Assembly: GCA_041477005.1 (NCBI GenBank)
Contig: JBGOUJ010000367.1
Location: 1-7,971 of the forward strand
DNA: 7,971 nt
Direction of reading: 5' to 3'
Origin: JBGOUJ01 sp041477005
GTDB lineage: Bacteria > Acidobacteriota > Terriglobia > Bryobacterales > JACQDG01
In this document: piece by piece, positions 1 through 7,200 of the stretch
How positions within the stretch are numbered: the stretch's first letter is position 1
Layout: each line of letters starts with the position of its first letter
Notes under the pieces: generated by a model
The model's database searches: none
What the model saw: only the letters and a program-made list of their open reading frames with translations
Told to the model about the DNA's origin: nothing
Position numbers and translations under genes: made by a program

Positions 1-105
1 CTACAATGACAGACCTGACGGGTGCTCGAAATCTGAGGCTGGTGAGCAGCCGCAAGTACGTGGCGCGTTGGCGTCCCTAGTGTGGTGTCCCGCCTTAGAT
101 TTGAC

Positions 106-170
106 GACCGCTCCCTCATGGTCGCGGCTCAGAATCAGCGCTTCAGAGCCGCGCCCGTTAGCAAGCGGTA
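106..170. repeat. Imperfect palindromic repeat (REP-like)
   Basis: Two 25-base arms (106-130 and 146-170) face each other around a 15-base loop. The inner 8 bases pair perfectly (CGCGGCTC with GAGCCGCG), and the outer parts pair with mismatches, including ACCGCT with AGCGGT. The element lies just past the 3' end of the minus-strand coiled-coil gene, so it could act as a terminator-like RNA structure for it. From memory, sequences of this style, whose minus-strand translation gives a GRGSE...RDxEGA peptide, recur between genes in Solibacter-like genomes. That dispersed nature cannot be shown from one copy. Bases 1-105 before it hold no gene I can support. Confidence 0.6.
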
Positions 171-184
171 CGCGAGACAGTACA

Positions 185-1045
185 CTAGAGCGAGGCCTGT
201 GCCACCGCGGCAAGAGCGCCGGGTAGCTTCAGCTTGGTCACAGCCTCGACCAGCCCTTCGAGTGCCGTCTCCCGTCGCTGGTGCATCTCCTGCAAGGATC
301 GGATGGCGTCCGCATGGCGGTCCAGCCGCTCGACCAAAGCGGCCATCCGAGACGGGATTTCCGAAGCCGCGGACTGGAGGCTCGCGATTCCCTCTTGCTG
401 CAGCCCCAACTGTTTCCACACGTCGTCCATCCGCTGCGAGACGGATTCACCCAGCTCTCGTCCATCCCGCCGGAGCGTTTCGATCTCCCCATCGTGGCGA
501 ATGTGGGCGTCCTGCAGTAACGCGGTCGTTGCGGCCAATTGCGCGTGCTGCTGCTGCGCGGCCAGGCTCGCGGAGTGTTGGGCGGAAACCCCGCCCGCGA
601 GATCCTCGATTCGCTCCTTGAGCGGCAACAGACTCTCCACGCTGGCTTGCAGCTTCTGGAGTTGCTGCCCGAAGGAAACGCTCAGCTTGCGAGTCTCCCC
701 GATGAGATGCTGCTCCAGATCCCGAACGGCAGTGGCGAGGTTTCTGGCGATGCTGTCTGCCAGGTTACCAACCAGGCGCTCTATGACTCCCTCATCCGCG
801 GTCCGTCCCTCGTCTGCGGCCAAGCTGGCGGGCGCTTCCCGCGGACGTTCGGGCGGCGTCTGTTCTACCGCCGCGGTCCACATGGCCTCGGCCTTCTCGA
901 CGAGTGCTCCGGCTTCGAGTTGGTGCCCGTGGGCCAACACCTGCTCCGCCTCCTCAACCACCTGCCTCACCGCTGGATTCAGATCTAGTTTCTGCAACTG
1001 GACGATCTTTTCCTCTAGATCCCGGTCTCCCAACATCGTGGTCAC
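185..1045 (-). CDS. Coiled-coil protein of unknown function
   Basis: I do not recognise a family for this 286-residue protein. It has no signal peptide or membrane segment, so it is probably cytoplasmic. Residues 7-60 look helical and acidic. A Pro/Ala/Glu-rich linker follows at about 62-80, then a long Leu/Gln/Glu-rich stretch at about 87-272 that reads as coiled coil, broken near Gly151-Gly152. There are no catalytic motifs. I chose the GTG start at 1045 because GGAGGAGGG lies 7 bases upstream of it and a promoter lies at 1072-1100; an ATG three codons later (1036) is possible but fits the ribosome binding site less well. It stands alone and is divergent from the M55 peptidase gene. The coiled-coil content suggests a structural, scaffold or filament-associated role, but that is only a guess. 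The reading frame is convincing; the function is not known. Confidence 0.8.
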   Translation of the reverse strand: MTTMLGDRDLEEKIVQLQKLDLNPAVRQVVEEAEQVLAHGHQLEAGALVEKAEAMWTAAVEQTPPERPREAPASLAADEGRTADEGVIERLVGNLADSIARNLATAVRDLEQHLIGETRKLSVSFGQQLQKLQASVESLLPLKERIEDLAGGVSAQHSASLAAQQQHAQLAATTALLQDAHIRHDGEIETLRRDGRELGESVSQRMDDVWKQLGLQQEGIASLQSAASEIPSRMAALVERLDRHADAIRSLQEMHQRRETALEGLVEAVTKLKLPGALAAVAQASL

Positions 1046-1071
1046 GTGTGATCCCTCCTCCCGAAACGCAT

Positions 1072-1100
1072 ATTCTACGAGAGCCCCTGCGAAGATACAA
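1072..1100 (-). promoter_or_regulatory. Predicted sigma-70-type promoter for the coiled-coil gene
   Basis: On the minus strand TTGTAT (1095-1100) and TAGAAT (1072-1077) are separated by exactly 17 bases. Transcription would start near 1065, giving a 5' leader of about 20 bases that contains the GGAGGAGGG ribosome binding site. AAGATACAA occurs twice with a 15-base period (1092-1100 and 1107-1115), and one copy covers the -35 element, so a bound regulator could act here. Confidence 0.55.
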
Positions 1101-1458
1101 GAACTAAAGATACAAAAGTGGACTCCAATCCCCGGTGGCTGTTAGCGCTCGTACAATGCCACGGTCTGGCCGCCGCCTTGCAACCTCCGGACCGGGGGCA
1201 CGATTCCGGTTCACGGCCCACGCGGGACAAGCGCGGGAGGCTTCGATTTTCGTGGCGGTCCTGGGGGCCGTCTTGCGACACTTTGAGCAAGTTGCCGCCG
1301 TTTACCGATGCAGTACGGATGTGGAGATCGATAAGGGCGGTGGACGACCGGTCCGGCCCTCGCTGGAATGCCTCCCGGCGATCGGCCCAGTCTCGTGCAA
1401 ATGGCGCTAGAATTGATCCTTTCAACCGGTAACGGTTCGTTCCCCCGAGGTGGCTGCG
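1101..1458. other. Intergenic region without a recognised gene
   Basis: This stretch separates two divergent genes. Frames open through part of it on both strands, but none has a convincing start, ribosome binding site or recognisable product. A small inverted repeat (AACCG, 4 bases, CGGTT) lies at 1424-1437, about 20 bases before the peptidase start, and could be an operator or a leader hairpin. TAGAAT at 1408-1413 resembles a -10 element for the peptidase gene but has no matching -35 box at 16-18 bases. No RNA gene is recognised. Confidence 0.45.
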
Positions 1459-2298
1459 ATGGTGAAAGTGTGCTTGATCCTGATGGTCGCGACCGCGGTT
1501 TGCGCCCAGCCGCGCAAGACCGTTTTCCTCATTACCGACGCCGAGGGCGTGGCGGGCGTCTGCCGCCAGGACCAGACCGATCCCAAGAATTCGGAGATGC
1601 GCCAGCTCCTCACCGGCGAAATCAACGCCGCGGTCGATGGTTTGTACGCGGGCGGCGCCGGGGAAGTCATCGTCTGGGACGGGCACGACGGCAGCCAGAC
1701 GCTCTCCGCGCTCACCATCCATCCGCGCTCGAAGCTGATCATCGGCGACCTGGGCCTGACCGCGACGCTCGACCGCAACTATGCCGCGATAGGCTTTGTC
1801 GGCCAGCACGCGCGGGCCAACCGCAAGGGCGGGATCATGGCCCACAGCTTCAGCTCGCTCGGCATTCAAACCATGCTCCTGAACGGCAATCCGGTGGGAG
1901 AGATTGAGACGCAAGCCGCGCTGGCGGGCGTCTTCAACACGCCGGTGATCTTCTTGAGCGGCGATCAGGCTGCGGCCGACGATCTGCACGCCATCGTGCC
2001 CGCAGCCGAGCTGGCGGTGGTGAAGGAAGGCTTCTCGAATTATTCGTGCCAGTCGCTCTCGGCGCCAGCGGCGCGCGATCTAATCCGCGAGCGCGCCGCG
2101 CGCGCCATGAACAAGATCGGCGAGATCAAGCCTTACCGGATCGAAGGTCCGGTTACCGTCCAGATCGAGTACACCACGCGCAACGCGCTCGGCGTGGACG
2201 CGCCCCTGCGCCCCGGAGCCGAGATCATCGACGCGCGTACCATTCGCTTTCGCGGCAAGGATTTCCTGGAAGCCTGGACGCGCGCCCGGCGCAGGTGA
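1459..2298 (+). CDS. M55-family D-aminopeptidase (DppA-like), exported
   Basis: This 279-residue zinc peptidase of the DppA fold would remove N-terminal D-amino acids from short peptides. Judged against Bacillus subtilis DppA from memory, all key positions are present: Asp27 and Glu29 (TDAEG), His76 (DGHDG), His117 (GQHA), Glu148 (GEIE), and the catalytic His129 (MAHS). The length suits the family. Unlike cytoplasmic DppA, it begins with a hydrophobic stretch (residues 3-15) ending at Ala-Gln, which reads as a signal peptide and implies work in the periplasm or outside. I prefer ATG 1459 over GTG 1450 because GAGG ends 8 bases before it. It is followed by an inverted-repeat element and a convergent hydrolase gene, and no peptide transporter genes are adjacent. 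D-amino-acid peptides released from cell walls are the likely substrate, by inference from the family. Confidence 0.9.
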   Translation: MVKVCLILMVATAVCAQPRKTVFLITDAEGVAGVCRQDQTDPKNSEMRQLLTGEINAAVDGLYAGGAGEVIVWDGHDGSQTLSALTIHPRSKLIIGDLGLTATLDRNYAAIGFVGQHARANRKGGIMAHSFSSLGIQTMLLNGNPVGEIETQAALAGVFNTPVIFLSGDQAAADDLHAIVPAAELAVVKEGFSNYSCQSLSAPAARDLIRERAARAMNKIGEIKPYRIEGPVTVQIEYTTRNALGVDAPLRPGAEIIDARTIRFRGKDFLEAWTRARRR

Positions 2299-2310
2299 GC
2301 CCGCCGACAT

Positions 2311-2526
2311 GAATTGAGAAATTGAGGAATGGAGGAATTGAGGAATGAAAACGCTCCAGAGCCATCGCAGAGCTTGTTCCAGCCGCCGGAGCGCTTGGTC
2401 TTCGGCGATGGCCGTTCTTGGGCCGCCTCGCGGATTGCCTTCATAAGGGCACTACGGAAGCGCAAACGCGTAGACCGCCGGAGCGTCTTCATTCCTCAAT
2501 TCCTCCATTTCTCAATTTCTCAATTC
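2311..2526. mobile_element. 216-bp element with 47-bp terminal inverted repeats (MITE-like)
   Basis: Bases 2311-2357 and 2480-2526 are inverted copies matching at 45 of 47 positions. Each arm is built from a short A-rich word repeated with variation (GGAATTGA, GAAATTGA, GGAATGA). The 122-base core has normal high GC, an 8-bp inverted pair (GCCATCGC 2361-2368 with GCGATGGC 2405-2412), and an 11-bp direct repeat CCGCCGGAGCG (2383-2393 and 2475-2485). It has no transposase and no clear target-site duplication. It lies between convergent genes, and its right edge supplies the TGA stop of the ceramidase-like gene. Alternatives are a large bidirectional terminator or a dispersed repeat of unknown mobility. 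Confidence 0.65.
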
Positions 2527-3797
2527 TTCCGCTGTAGCCCCTGGATGAACGCCGTGACGCCCTGGTCCACGTCCGCCTCGGCCTGGGGTGAGAATGGCGA
2601 GGTGCGCGGCTCGTAACCGCCCTCCTCGAACGCCTTCGCCGTGGGCAGGTATCCGAACCAGCCGTTGGTGTAGCCGAAGTAGAAGGTGTGGGGGAACGGC
2701 GAATGGTTGCGCACGTCGATCGCGATTTCGCAGAACATCTCGACCGGCGCCGACCAAATCAGGGTATCATTGATGCGCAGGAAACGAATGGGAAGCCGGA
2801 CCAGCGGGCGGCCTTCGGTTCTGGAGTAAGCGCCCAGCTCCTCGGGCCAGGCGAGGCCCTCCTTGCGCGGCGTCTCGATTGTCTTCTCGCCCAGCCACAG
2901 CGTCACATCGCTGGTCGCCGGGCCCATGGAGTGCACCGCCGCCAGGATGCGATCTCCGAGCAGCACGTTGAATTGCGAGAGATGGCCGCTGCGCGGATCG
3001 GGATAGACGCTATAGATGGGCGCGATGTTGCCGGCGGCGCCGTTGATGTAGAGGACCGTGGCGCCGAGCTTCTGCTCCAGGTACGCGCTGACCGTGCCCG
3101 GCCCATCGCCGCTGATCAGCAGGTTCTGCCCGTTCATGACCGTGCCGTGCATGGCGTAGTTGGCGATCAGGGCGATGAGGCTGCCGTCGGGCCGCTCCAG
3201 GCGGATGAGATTGACTTGCCGGTCCACCGGGCCGTCCGGATTCAGGCCGAGCGAGACGCGCCCGTCCACATCTTTGGCCCGGCGGTTGATGTTGGCCATC
3301 GCCGTGCCCGTGCCGAAGCTGATGCGCGCGGGCTCGAGTTTCTCCCGCGCGGTACGGACCGCGTCGATCAACGCCTTGGTTGTGCGGCTGGTGTACTCCC
3401 GGTCCCACTCGTGATCGGAGCGTCCCAGCAGGACCTTGTACATGTCCGGCGGGCCGACTTCCGGCGCCGCATGCGTGTGGGTCACGCTCCACCAGACGTG
3501 GCCCGGATCGATACCGGTTTCTTTCTGCAGCGCGCGCGTCACCTCGTCGTAGAGGGTCGGCGAGAACAGGCAAAGATCGCTCGAGATCAAGTAGAACTGC
3601 GTGTCGCCGGAATCAAGGGCGACGACGCGGTGATAGATCTTGTCGTGGACCCCGGTGGACTGGCGGGCGTTGTAGCCCAGCAACCACTGCGGGTCCTGCG
3701 GGGTGATGTCCGCGGTGACCGCCGAGGAGCGGAAGCCCGCGGCCGCCGGCTGCAGGCTGATGGCAAGTCCGATGAGAAGGGAGCAAATGCGGGTCAT
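2520..3797 (-). CDS. Neutral/alkaline ceramidase-like hydrolase, exported, nucleophile absent
   Basis: This 425-residue protein resembles the catalytic domain of neutral ceramidases, which cleave the amide bond of ceramide. It has a signal peptide (about residues 1-20, ending AAA). Zinc-site features are present: THTH at 106-109, His217 in YAMHGTVM, Glu353 in SAPVEMF, and a Tyr-rich segment at 376-383. The family hexapeptide GDVSPN, which holds the nucleophilic serine, appears here as GNIAPI with Ala259, so true ceramidase activity is doubtful. It is also shorter than classical neutral ceramidases (over 600 residues) and lacks their C-terminal domain. The substrate may be another amide or ester. 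The start is set by the signal peptide; the only Shine-Dalgarno-like sequence, GGTGA, is 12 bases upstream and belongs to a palindromic repeat. The stop codon lies inside the 2311-2526 element. Confidence 0.85.
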   Translation of the reverse strand: MTRICSLLIGLAISLQPAAAGFRSSAVTADITPQDPQWLLGYNARQSTGVHDKIYHRVVALDSGDTQFYLISSDLCLFSPTLYDEVTRALQKETGIDPGHVWWSVTHTHAAPEVGPPDMYKVLLGRSDHEWDREYTSRTTKALIDAVRTAREKLEPARISFGTGTAMANINRRAKDVDGRVSLGLNPDGPVDRQVNLIRLERPDGSLIALIANYAMHGTVMNGQNLLISGDGPGTVSAYLEQKLGATVLYINGAAGNIAPIYSVYPDPRSGHLSQFNVLLGDRILAAVHSMGPATSDVTLWLGEKTIETPRKEGLAWPEELGAYSRTEGRPLVRLPIRFLRINDTLIWSAPVEMFCEIAIDVRNHSPFPHTFYFGYTNGWFGYLPTAKAFEEGGYEPRTSPFSPQAEADVDQGVTAFIQGLQRKN

Positions 3798-3808
3798 GGT
3801 TTTTTTGG

Positions 3809-3863
3809 TTCACCGCAGGGCCCGGAGGGATCTCTCCGCGGCCTCTGCGTGCTCTGCGGTGAA
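3809..3863. repeat. Palindromic intergenic repeat (TTCACCGCAG type)
   Basis: The ends TTCACCGCAGGGC (3809-3821) and GCTCTGCGGTGAA (3851-3863) are inverted copies with one mismatch, and a smaller pair CGGAG/CTCCG (3823-3827, 3834-3838) lies inside. It sits in the leader of the ceramidase-like gene, 11 bases from its start codon. From memory, 'TTCACCGCAGAG...CTCTGCGGTGAA' palindromes are common between genes in Acidobacteria and some Planctomycetes. In RNA this would form a hairpin near the ribosome binding site. Confidence 0.6.
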
Positions 3864-3895
3864 ATCATGTCTTGCCGGTCTGAGGAACAGTCTCG

Positions 3896-4030
3896 TTAGA
3901 AGGCCAGTTTCAGCGCCAACTGCACGTCTCTCGGCTCGCCGGCGGAAAGAATCCGGCCGACCGTCGCGGACTGGATGTTGGTCACCGGCGCGCCGAACGC
4001 GGGCGTGTTGCTGAAGTTTAATATTTGTAC
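3896..4030 (-). pseudogene. C-terminal remnant of an Oar-like TonB-dependent receptor
   Basis: The last roughly 41-44 codons before the TAA at 3896-3898 read as the end of an acidobacterial TonB-dependent receptor: FSNTPAFGAP, then a VGRILSAGEPRDVQLALKL segment and a terminal Phe. That terminal aromatic residue is typical of outer-membrane beta-barrels. Intact receptors of this type are about 1,000 residues long, and everything upstream is missing. The frame stays open to an ATG at 4126, but those extra residues look unrelated. Homology seems to stop at about 4021-4030, where the DNA turns AT-rich. It lies on the same strand as the ceramidase-like gene and may record a deletion of a receptor gene that once preceded it. 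The family call is from the C-terminal pattern alone. Confidence 0.65.
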
Positions 4031-4038
4031 GGAAGTGT

Positions 4039-4068
4039 AGTATATCCCGGCGGCGCGTCGAGCGTCAA
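4039..4068 (-). promoter_or_regulatory. Predicted sigma-70 promoter toward the receptor remnant and ceramidase-like gene
   Basis: On the minus strand TTGACG (4063-4068) and TATACT (4039-4044) are 18 bases apart, a near-consensus pair and the best promoter in the window. Transcription would start near 4032, essentially where receptor homology begins, and would run into the ceramidase-like gene after a leader of about 235 bases holding the remnant and the 3809-3863 palindrome. Confidence 0.55.
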
Positions 4069-4173
4069 CGAAAGATCGGTAAGCGTGGTGAGCGACCGCC
4101 CCAGCGCAGTGTACGGTAGTGCTCATACAATGATGGGTGAAACTCAGAATCGAGCTCGTGCCTTGGGCTTGGC

Positions 4174-4187
4174 GCCCTGGCCAGGGC
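4174..4187. repeat. Perfect 14-bp GC-rich palindrome
   Basis: GCCCTGG followed by CCAGGGC forms a perfect palindrome about 90 bases before the large lipoprotein gene. The neighbourhood resembles 'CCCTGGGC...GCCCAGGG' intergenic repeats I recall from Acidobacteria and Verrucomicrobia, possibly a decayed copy. The rest of 4069-4274 holds no gene I can support; TACAAT at 4126-4131 and 4247-4252 resemble -10 elements but lack well-placed -35 boxes. Confidence 0.35.
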
Positions 4188-4274
4188 TTACGTTATCAGC
4201 GGCGCCTCGCACCATCGATTGACCGCCGGCCGATCCAAGGATCTTCTACAATATTGCAGGAAGGCTATCCCACA

Positions 4275-7200
4275 ATGAACCCCCCGATCCCTCTTGCCGT
4301 CGTCTCTGCTCTTCTACTCAGCGCCTGCAGCCGCTCTGGGCCGCCCTACAGCCCCAAGGAAGCGCTGCAGACCTTCAAAATCGAGCCCGGCTTCCGGATC
4401 GAGACCTACGTCACGGAGCCCGACATCCGCAGCCCCGTGGCCATGGAATTCGATGAAAACGGACGTATCTACGTCGTCGAAGACCCCGGCTACCCGCTCA
4501 ACACCGAAGGCAAGGTCGGCCGCGTGATCCTGTTCGAGGACACCGATGGCGACGGCCGCCCCGACCGCCGCACCGTCTTCGCCGACAAGCTGACCATGCC
4601 CACCGGCATCATGCGCTGGAAGAAGGGCGTGCTGGTCACCGACGCCCCCGACGTGATCTACTTTGAGTACACCGACGGCGACGGCAAAGCCGACGTCCGG
4701 CGCGTCGTTCTCACCGGCTTTGCGTTCAGCAATCCCCAGCACACCGTCAATAACCCCGTCTACGGCCTCGATAACTGGATCTACCTGGCCCACGAAGGTC
4801 CCGCCGGCGCCGTCATGTTCGCCGAGAAATTCGGCGACCGCGGCGGTGACCTCCGCTTTCCCGATCGCCCCGACGCGCCGTCCCTCAAACCGGCCCGCCG
4901 CATGGTCCGCTTCCGCCCTGATACCTATCAGTTAGAGTACCTGGCGAGCAGCAGCCAGTTCGGCCACAGCTTCGACCCCTGGGGCCATCAGTTCACCGTC
5001 AGCAACGAGGACCACATCCGCGAGGAAGTGATCGCTGCGAGCTACCTGATCCGCAATCCCGAGCTGCCGGTGGGCTCGGCCATGGAGCGGATCTCCGATC
5101 ATGGGGCCGCCGCCGACGTCTACCCCATCGCCCGCAACCCTCGGGTCGAAATGCTGAGCGGCGTCGGCTCCTTCACCTCCGCTTGCAGCATCACCGTCTA
5201 TCTGGGCGGGGCATTCCCGAAGTCTCCGGGCTTGTTCTCCTTGACCGCCGAGCCGGCGCAGAGCCTGGTCCACCGCGACCTCCTGACGCCCTCCGGCGCG
5301 ACCTACGTCGCCAAACGCACCCAGGAGGGTGCGGATTTCCTCGCCTCCACTGACGCCTGGTTCCGCCCGGTGAGTTTTTACATCGGCCCGGACGGCGCCA
5401 TCTACCTGCTGGATTTCTACCGCCAGATGATCGAGCACCCGGAGTGGACGGCCACCAAGACTCACCACTCCCCCGAACTTTACAACGGCCAAGACCGCGG
5501 CCGCATCTATCGGATCGTCCCCGACACGCTGCTCCCGCTGCCCGGCAAGATCCGTCTCGGCCAGGCGTCGGACGAAGAGCTCGTGCTGCAGCTCGCCAGC
5601 CCCAATATCTGGTGGCGCCGCAACGCCCAGCGCTTGCTGGTCGATCGCCGGAGCGATCGAGCCGTCGAGCCGCTGACCAAGCTCTTTGAAACCAGCCCGT
5701 CCCCAGTCGCCCGCCTGCACGCCCTCTGGACCCTCGAAGGTCTCCACAAGCTCGACCCCAAGCTCATCAAGAAAGCCCTGGCCGACCCTGAAGCCGGCGT
5801 GCGCGAGAACGCCATCGTGCTCGCCGAGCCGCGCCTCTCGAGCAGCCCCGCTCTGGTCGAACGGCTCCTCAAGCTGGAGAAGGACACCGATTCGCGCGTC
5901 CAGTTCCAGCTTCTGTGTACCCTCGGCGGCATCCCCTCGCCTGCTTCCCGCGCCGTCCAGGACCGCCTGCTCGCCCAGAACATCGAAGATCCCTGGATGC
6001 AGATCGCCGCCCTCAGCGCCTCCTCCGATCGCGCTCCCCAGCTTTTCCAAACTGCCGGCGCCTTCACTGCGAAGGAATCGGACGCCCGCGCCACCTTCTT
6101 CCGCCACGTCGCGGCCGTCATCGGCGCCCGGCAGAACCCCGCCGAAATCCACCGCCTGCTCGAGACCCTCGTCCGCGCTTCCAAACCTGACTCCTCCTGG
6201 TGGCGCGCCGCCACCCTCGACGGCCTGTCCCAAGGCCTCGGTGGCCCCGGCCAGGGCCAGGGTTTCCGCGGCCGCCGCAACCAGGGCCCCCGCGCTCACC
6301 TCGCCCAAGCCAACATCGGTCAGGACCTGCTCGTGAAATTATTCGAGAGTCCCGATGATGCCGTCCGCCGCGCCTCGTTGCGCGTCCTGGCCGCTACCGG
6401 CCTTCCCGCGAGCGCGAAACCGTTGACCCAGCGAGCCGCGGCCACCGCCGAAAACCCTCAAGCGGCGCCCACACTCCGCGCCGACTCCCTTGGCCTTCTG
6501 GCACTCGAAGATCCTGACTCTCACCAAGCGCTCTTCAAAAAGCTCATCGACCCCAAAGAGCCGGAGCCCGTCCAGGCCGCTGCCACCCACGCCCTGGGCC
6601 GCGTAAAGGGCGCCGAAATCGGCACATTCCTCATCGAGCGCTGGCGCGCCATGACCCCGGCGGTCCGCAGCGAAGCCGCCGACGCCATGTTCCTCGACCC
6701 CGGCCGCCCCAAGCTGCTGGTCGAGGCCATCCGGAATGATCAGATCCAGCCCTGGACCCTCGCCTTCCGCCACAAGAGCCGGCTCATCATGAGCCGCGAC
6801 GCATCGATCCGCGACGCCGCCCGCCCCCTTCTCGAAGAAAAGGCCGGCGACCGCGAGAAAGTCCTCAAGCGCTACGAAGCCGCCCTGCAGATGAGCGGCG
6901 ATCCTCAGAAAGGCAAGCAAGTCTTCGAGCGCGTCTGCGCCAAATGTCACAAGCTGCGCGGCATGGGCCACGAGGTCGGGCCCGATCTGGCCACCATCCG
7001 CAACCGCCCGCCGCAGCTTATCCTCCCCGACATCATCATCCCCAGCCGCTCCATCGCCCAGGGCTACGAGTCCTATGTAATCGAAACCAAATCCGCCGGC
7101 ACCGTCGAAGGCGTCATGGGACCCCAAACCCCCACCACCATCACCATCCGCCACGAGGAAGGGAAGCAGGACGTCATCCGCCGCGACGACATCAAGGAGA

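Noticed and set aside
234..1145. A 303-codon plus-strand frame across the coiled-coil gene
   Set aside because: Its Ser/Arg/Cys-rich translation looks like antisense composition. The minus-strand reading has a strong ribosome binding site, a promoter and a coherent coiled coil.
1135..1410. Small plus-strand gene in the gap before the peptidase
   Set aside because: No ribosome binding site, no recognisable product, and Arg-rich composition typical of chance frames in GC-rich DNA.
1075..1989. A 304-codon minus-strand frame overlapping the M55 gene and the upstream gap
   Set aside because: It is antisense to a clear peptidase gene, has a low-complexity Arg/Asp/Gly-rich translation and no recognised domain.
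2688..3899. A 403-codon plus-strand frame across the ceramidase-like gene
   Set aside because: It is the shadow of the minus-strand gene, which has a signal peptide and conserved zinc motifs.
4219..4252. TTGACC (4219-4224) and TACAAT (4247-4252) as a promoter for the lipoprotein gene
   Set aside because: The 22-base spacer is too long, and transcription would start inside the ribosome binding site.
4137..4274. N-terminal extension of the lipoprotein gene to the ATG at 4137
   Set aside because: It would bury the lipoprotein signal 46 residues inside the protein and runs through a palindromic intergenic repeat. ATG 4275 has its own ribosome binding site.
4932..6308. A 458-codon open frame on the minus strand, with further long ones at 4314-4793 and 6339-7262
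   Set aside because: They lie antisense to the lipoprotein gene, in one register, and arise because its GC-rich third positions leave no stops. Their translations show no domains, while the plus strand has a lipobox, CxxCH and HEAT repeats.
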